Shown here: positions 61,045 through 64,000 of the stretch, in pieces
How the letters are laid out: the number at the start of each line of letters is the position of its first letter
How positions within the stretch are numbered: the first letter of the stretch is position 1
DNA from: Neobacillus soli NBRC 102451
GTDB taxonomy: Bacteria; Bacillota; Bacilli; Bacillales; Cytobacillaceae
Direction: 5' to 3'
NCBI RefSeq assembly: GCF_001591665.1
Contig: NZ_BCVI01000019.1
Location: 101,721-165,720, forward strand
Length of the DNA: 64,000 nt
The notes under the pieces: model-generated
What the model was told of the DNA's origin: nothing
Databases searched by the model: none
The model's input: only the letters and a program-made list of their open reading frames with translations
Made by a program: the position numbers and the translations under genes

Positions 61045-62278
61045 ATTTATCTCTTGCCCTCCTAAAGTCTTCTATATTTTTTATAGAATGATTCTGTTCC
61101 CACCATATATCCTTATCTAGGTTATTAGCTAATTGATGTAACATACCAGTTTTTTTTATAGCATCAAGAAAAGGGATAGTTGTTTTTAAATAATTCATAT
61201 CCTTTTCAATAATTTGTTCATAAATTTTATTTACCAACTGATTACTATTTTTTATTTCTCCCTCAACTAATTTATTAAAAAAGATTCCATATAAATGTTC
61301 TATTTTTGTGTATAATTCTCTTAAATCTTCAAGATTATAACCTTTACTTATTAATGCCTTTTTCATATATTCAGCATTAAAAAATGTTTCTTTAGCACTT
61401 TTGATAGTTCTATTGTGAACATCCGCAATTAAAAGTTTTAAAACAAAGACCTCATCGTCCAACTTTCCATCATCTTCGAATGATTTAGAACTCATTTTTT
61501 TTTTAAAGTTCAAATCGGTAATAAACTCAATAAGGTTTTTTTTAACTCCTTGATAAACTAAACTGTCTTTTGTTGGTTTAGATATTGAAAGATGATCTTC
61601 GTCACATGGAATTTTAAATTGTTTTTCAACCTGATAGGATATAGCACTTTCTTCTTTTACAATATCATCAAAATTACCATAATAATAAATGGTTTTTGGC
61701 TTTTCCACTTTTATTTGAATCCATTCATCATTAAGTATCTTTAATAATTCACTTAATGGCTTTAAATCGATTATTTGCGGATTTTTTTTAAATAATGCTT
61801 TTCCAATATGCGCCCAATTTGAGCCATTATGTGGAACAGCTAAAGATATAAAAAGTTTTACCTTCGTATTAGAGTATTCCTTTAATTCGTTCAAAATATA
61901 TGCTTTTGACACTAGGCCACCCATGCTATGGGCAACGATTATTATATTTTTATAATCAGAGCAATATATATCTATTGCTGCTTTAAAAAATTCACCAAGC
62001 TTATTAATTCCTATATTTTTCTTTGCCTTTATTGATTGACCAAACAGATTTCCTACAAAACTAGTTGAAAGTCTAGTCTTCCTCAAATCTACCAGCTTTG
62101 TAAAATAATCAAAATAGGCAATATCAAAATTTTTACATATTTCGTTTTCCTCTTTTAACATTTCCGGAAATGATTTTCCATCTGAATTTGTCCAGGTACT
62201 TTTATCACCTGTAAAACCATGAACAAATATGATTAAATTTTCTTTATCTTTTTCAGTAATAAAGCTTATAGGATTCAT
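61034..62278 (-). CDS. ABC-3C system effector: alpha/beta-hydrolase plus C-terminal domain
   Basis: A 414-residue protein. Residues 12-250 form an alpha/beta hydrolase with the oxyanion motif IIFVHGFTGDKSTW, the nucleophile elbow IIVAHSMGGLVS (Ser 118), a possible acid in YYGNFDDIVKEE, and the histidine in CDEDHLSISKPT. Residues 280-414 are a helical domain (FVLKLLIADVHNRTIKSAKETFFNAEYMKKALISKG) of the kind that tethers effectors to ABC-3C complexes. I infer a lipase or esterase that damages the host membrane when triggered. It is the first gene of the operon. The ATG at 62278 has GGGGGG and GGAG upstream. Confidence 0.8.
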   Translation of the reverse strand: MNPISFITEKDKENLIIFVHGFTGDKSTWTNSDGKSFPEMLKEENEICKNFDIAYFDYFTKLVDLRKTRLSTSFVGNLFGQSIKAKKNIGINKLGEFFKAAIDIYCSDYKNIIIVAHSMGGLVSKAYILNELKEYSNTKVKLFISLAVPHNGSNWAHIGKALFKKNPQIIDLKPLSELLKILNDEWIQIKVEKPKTIYYYGNFDDIVKEESAISYQVEKQFKIPCDEDHLSISKPTKDSLVYQGVKKNLIEFITDLNFKKKMSSKSFEDDGKLDDEVFVLKLLIADVHNRTIKSAKETFFNAEYMKKALISKGYNLEDLRELYTKIEHLYGIFFNKLVEGEIKNSNQLVNKIYEQIIEKDMNYLKTTIPFLDAIKKTGMLHQLANNLDKDIWWEQNHSIKNIEDFRRARDKYGE

Positions 62279-63126
62279 TCTCCATTTCCCCCCATAAAAA
62301 AGGAATAATTGCCCTTTATTTCCTTTTTGAAATATATCATAGCTTCATTCATTTATCCTAATCAATTTAATATGTATTTTTTACTACTAAACATATGTTT
62401 ACTGAATAGTTTTATGTACAACATTAGTTGATATCCTCAACGTTTATTACCTCATTTAGGATGCAATATTCAATGAATCACCAAGTAGCACTCTGTGAGT
62501 TTGAATATTTACATTTGTTGTATTTTTGAACTTTCGGTCTTCAATGAAATCTTGAAACGCAAATTTTAATAACACTGAATAGACACCCATTAACCAGCTG
62601 GTTCTGCAATGCCTGACATGGGCGGTTTGGACGACATGCTGTAATTTAACCTCAAATCCTAAGTAATAAGGATTGTTCGACTGAGAAGCTGTCCGTATCA
62701 TAAATAGTTTGTAAATAGAAGGCTACTTCCTAAAAAGGAGGTAGTTTTTTATCACCGTTTCCCCTAAAATTGTATGTATACATTGTACTACAAATATACA
62801 AAAATTGGTGTATATTCGGAAGGAAGCTATTCTCTTATCATGATAATTTTAACTCAATTGGAAGTTATTTCGGTAATAAATAAAATCGATATTTTATTAA
62901 TTGGTAATAGATTGAATAAATCGTAAAATCTTGTTGATACCAACTTGGAAACTTGTCCCTAAATAAAAACCATATTTTGACATTACAATAGTTATCATAT
63001 AATTTTTAAAATATGAAGATAATTTATACAAATATTACATTAATATCGTTTTTCCGCTTTGCAAACAAAAAAAACGTAACAAAATCTATATATGTTACGT
63101 TTTTGATTTCAAGATACTGTACTTCC
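62279..63126. other. Intergenic region before the RES gene
   Basis: About 850 bases with no supportable gene. The minus-strand frame at 62456-62701 has no ribosome site and no family resemblance, although GTTCGACTGAGAAGCTGTCC near 62675 recalls insertion-sequence margins. The promoter of the ABC-3C operon probably lies within 62290-62420. Confidence 0.5.
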
Positions 63127-64000
63127 TTATGCACTTTTTATTTCATTGATATTGAGTGTTTTGAACCAACCTTTCTGATAATCAAAAAATACGTAATTCA
63201 AAGCATTGCTATCTTGATTACTTATATAAACAATTCCTGCTAAACCCTTACTTTTTGCACATTGAGCAATAAAGTTTGGTACTAAATATTCTAACCCAGA
63301 CGAGGTATCAGCACTAAAGCTACAGTATTGAACTAAAGGAGAATTTACATCTGTTAAATCAATCATTTTAATACTTTCTGTTAATTCCCATTGAATAACA
63401 TCAACAGTAATATCTAAATCTTTAGTACACTCTTTAACTGCAACATCTATATTATCGCAAGTATATAATTCTCCTTGTCCCACGACATTGAATCTTCCAT
63501 GGCTTGACATACCAAATGGAGCAGAAAACATCTCATCTGGACTATATAGGATTCCTCTTTTCTTTGGATTTCTAGGTCTGGCTCTGTATAATATCCTATT
63601 TTTCACATTAATTACAGAAATTTTTTCCAATTCACTTGATATTCTTTTTCCTACTTCATGTTCCAAACCCAACATAGGATACCTAGATAGATGCAAATAA
63701 AACGATATTACCTCTTCTTTTGTAATGTTCCTTAATAGATCACCTGCTCCTATTGTACTTACTAATGATTTAACGGGAATCTCTTCACTTGTATCTTTTT
63801 TGATAAGGACAGTATTTACCTTATTTTCCTTGATATCACATTCTAACTTATAATCAGAAGGAGATAGACCAGAAAAGATGTTATTAACATCACCTTTATT
63901 AATCTTTTTGTATGGATAAACATTTTCAATCGTTTCTTTAGGTACAACTAAGTTTTTAAATCTATCAAGTGGTGAAGTCCCCTTTAGCTTTACTGTATTT
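63127..64000 (-). CDS. RES-domain protein, 5' end outside window
   Basis: The minus-strand frame is open from the stop at 63127 to the window end, giving at least 291 residues. The C-terminal part (about the last 160 residues) is a RES domain: ILYRARPRNPKK with the RES arginine, MFSAPFGMSSHGRFNVVGQGELYTC, CTKDLDITVDVIQWEL, and SSGLEYLVPNFIAQCAKSKGLAGIVY with the serine/glutamate region. RES enzymes degrade NAD+ and are usually toxins beside an Xre antitoxin. Here the protein is longer (the visible N-terminal part includes LDRFKNLVVPKETIENVYPY) and no antitoxin follows. A stand-alone NADase-type defence effector is possible. Confidence 0.78.
   Translation of the reverse strand, partial: NTVKLKGTSPLDRFKNLVVPKETIENVYPYKKINKGDVNNIFSGLSPSDYKLECDIKENKVNTVLIKKDTSEEIPVKSLVSTIGAGDLLRNITKEEVISFYLHLSRYPMLGLEHEVGKRISSELEKISVINVKNRILYRARPRNPKKRGILYSPDEMFSAPFGMSSHGRFNVVGQGELYTCDNIDVAVKECTKDLDITVDVIQWELTESIKMIDLTDVNSPLVQYCSFSADTSSGLEYLVPNFIAQCAKSKGLAGIVYISNQDSNALNYVFFDYQKGWFKTLNINEIKSA

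Noticed and set aside
62456..62701. 81-codon minus-strand open frame upstream of the ABC-3C operon
   Set aside because: No ribosome site and no recognisable domain; a possible insertion-sequence margin could not be supported by inverted repeats.

Overview
This window is AT-rich chromosomal DNA of an endospore-forming Bacillaceae member, probably close to Neobacillus, Bacillus or Mesobacillus. Support for this: B. subtilis-type genes (bcrC, pucG, yhgE, the yneK/ccdC/yneI/ccdA neighbourhood), sporulation genes (a YjcZ-family peptide, a Spo0E-like phosphatase, a sporulenol synthase) and strong AGGAGG ribosome sites. The genus is an inference.

Layout. 1-15 kb is mostly housekeeping: an AarF/UbiB kinase, an NCS2 purine permease, a Crp/Fnr regulator, YhgE, a polysaccharide deacetylase, pucG, bcrC, a fluoride-riboswitch-controlled crcB pair, a pseudouridine salvage set (BMP lipoprotein, psuK with an HTH domain, psuG) and an L,D-transpeptidase. 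15.2-23.0 kb is a complete four-gene Wadjet plasmid-defence operon in the order jetD-jetA-jetB-jetC.

23.2-49.1 kb is framed by three copies of the 3' end of a selenocysteine tRNA, each followed by its own terminator hairpin. The copies are a short one at 23266-23290, a longer one at 34727-34775, and the full tRNA-Sec gene at 49004-49100. This looks like one or two elements integrated at selC. The first interval (23.3-34.7 kb) holds a glycine/D-serine/one-carbon set: purU, lpdA behind a tandem glycine riboswitch, cycA behind a second one, and dsdA. It also has an acetyltransferase, a TerC/YjbE-type membrane protein behind a second fluoride riboswitch, an ECF S component and an etfBA pair. The second interval (34.8-49.0 kb) holds a decayed group IIC intron, a secreted M14 carboxypeptidase, the wreck of a dicarboxylate/glutamate symporter next to an intact GlnK/GlnL-like two-component system, a decayed tyrosine integrase, an oxidoreductase, sporulenol synthase, an HXXEE membrane protein and YfhF.

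49.4-55.9 kb returns to conserved core: yneK, ccdC, yneI, ccdA, a Spo0E-like gene, a heterodimeric ABC exporter and the 3' end of yneF. yneF is cut off at about 56042, where a very AT-rich accessory region starts and runs to the window end. That region has a Vsr-like (EDxHD) endonuclease with four zinc-ribbon repeats, a three-gene ABC-three-component (ABC-3C) conflict system with an alpha/beta-hydrolase effector, and a partial RES-domain protein.

The items most worth following up are the fluoride riboswitch in front of a TerC/YjbE protein, the tRNA-Sec gene with its partial copies, the ABC-3C system, and the altered Walker A motif of JetC. All calls come from reading the sequence; no database search or structure prediction was run.
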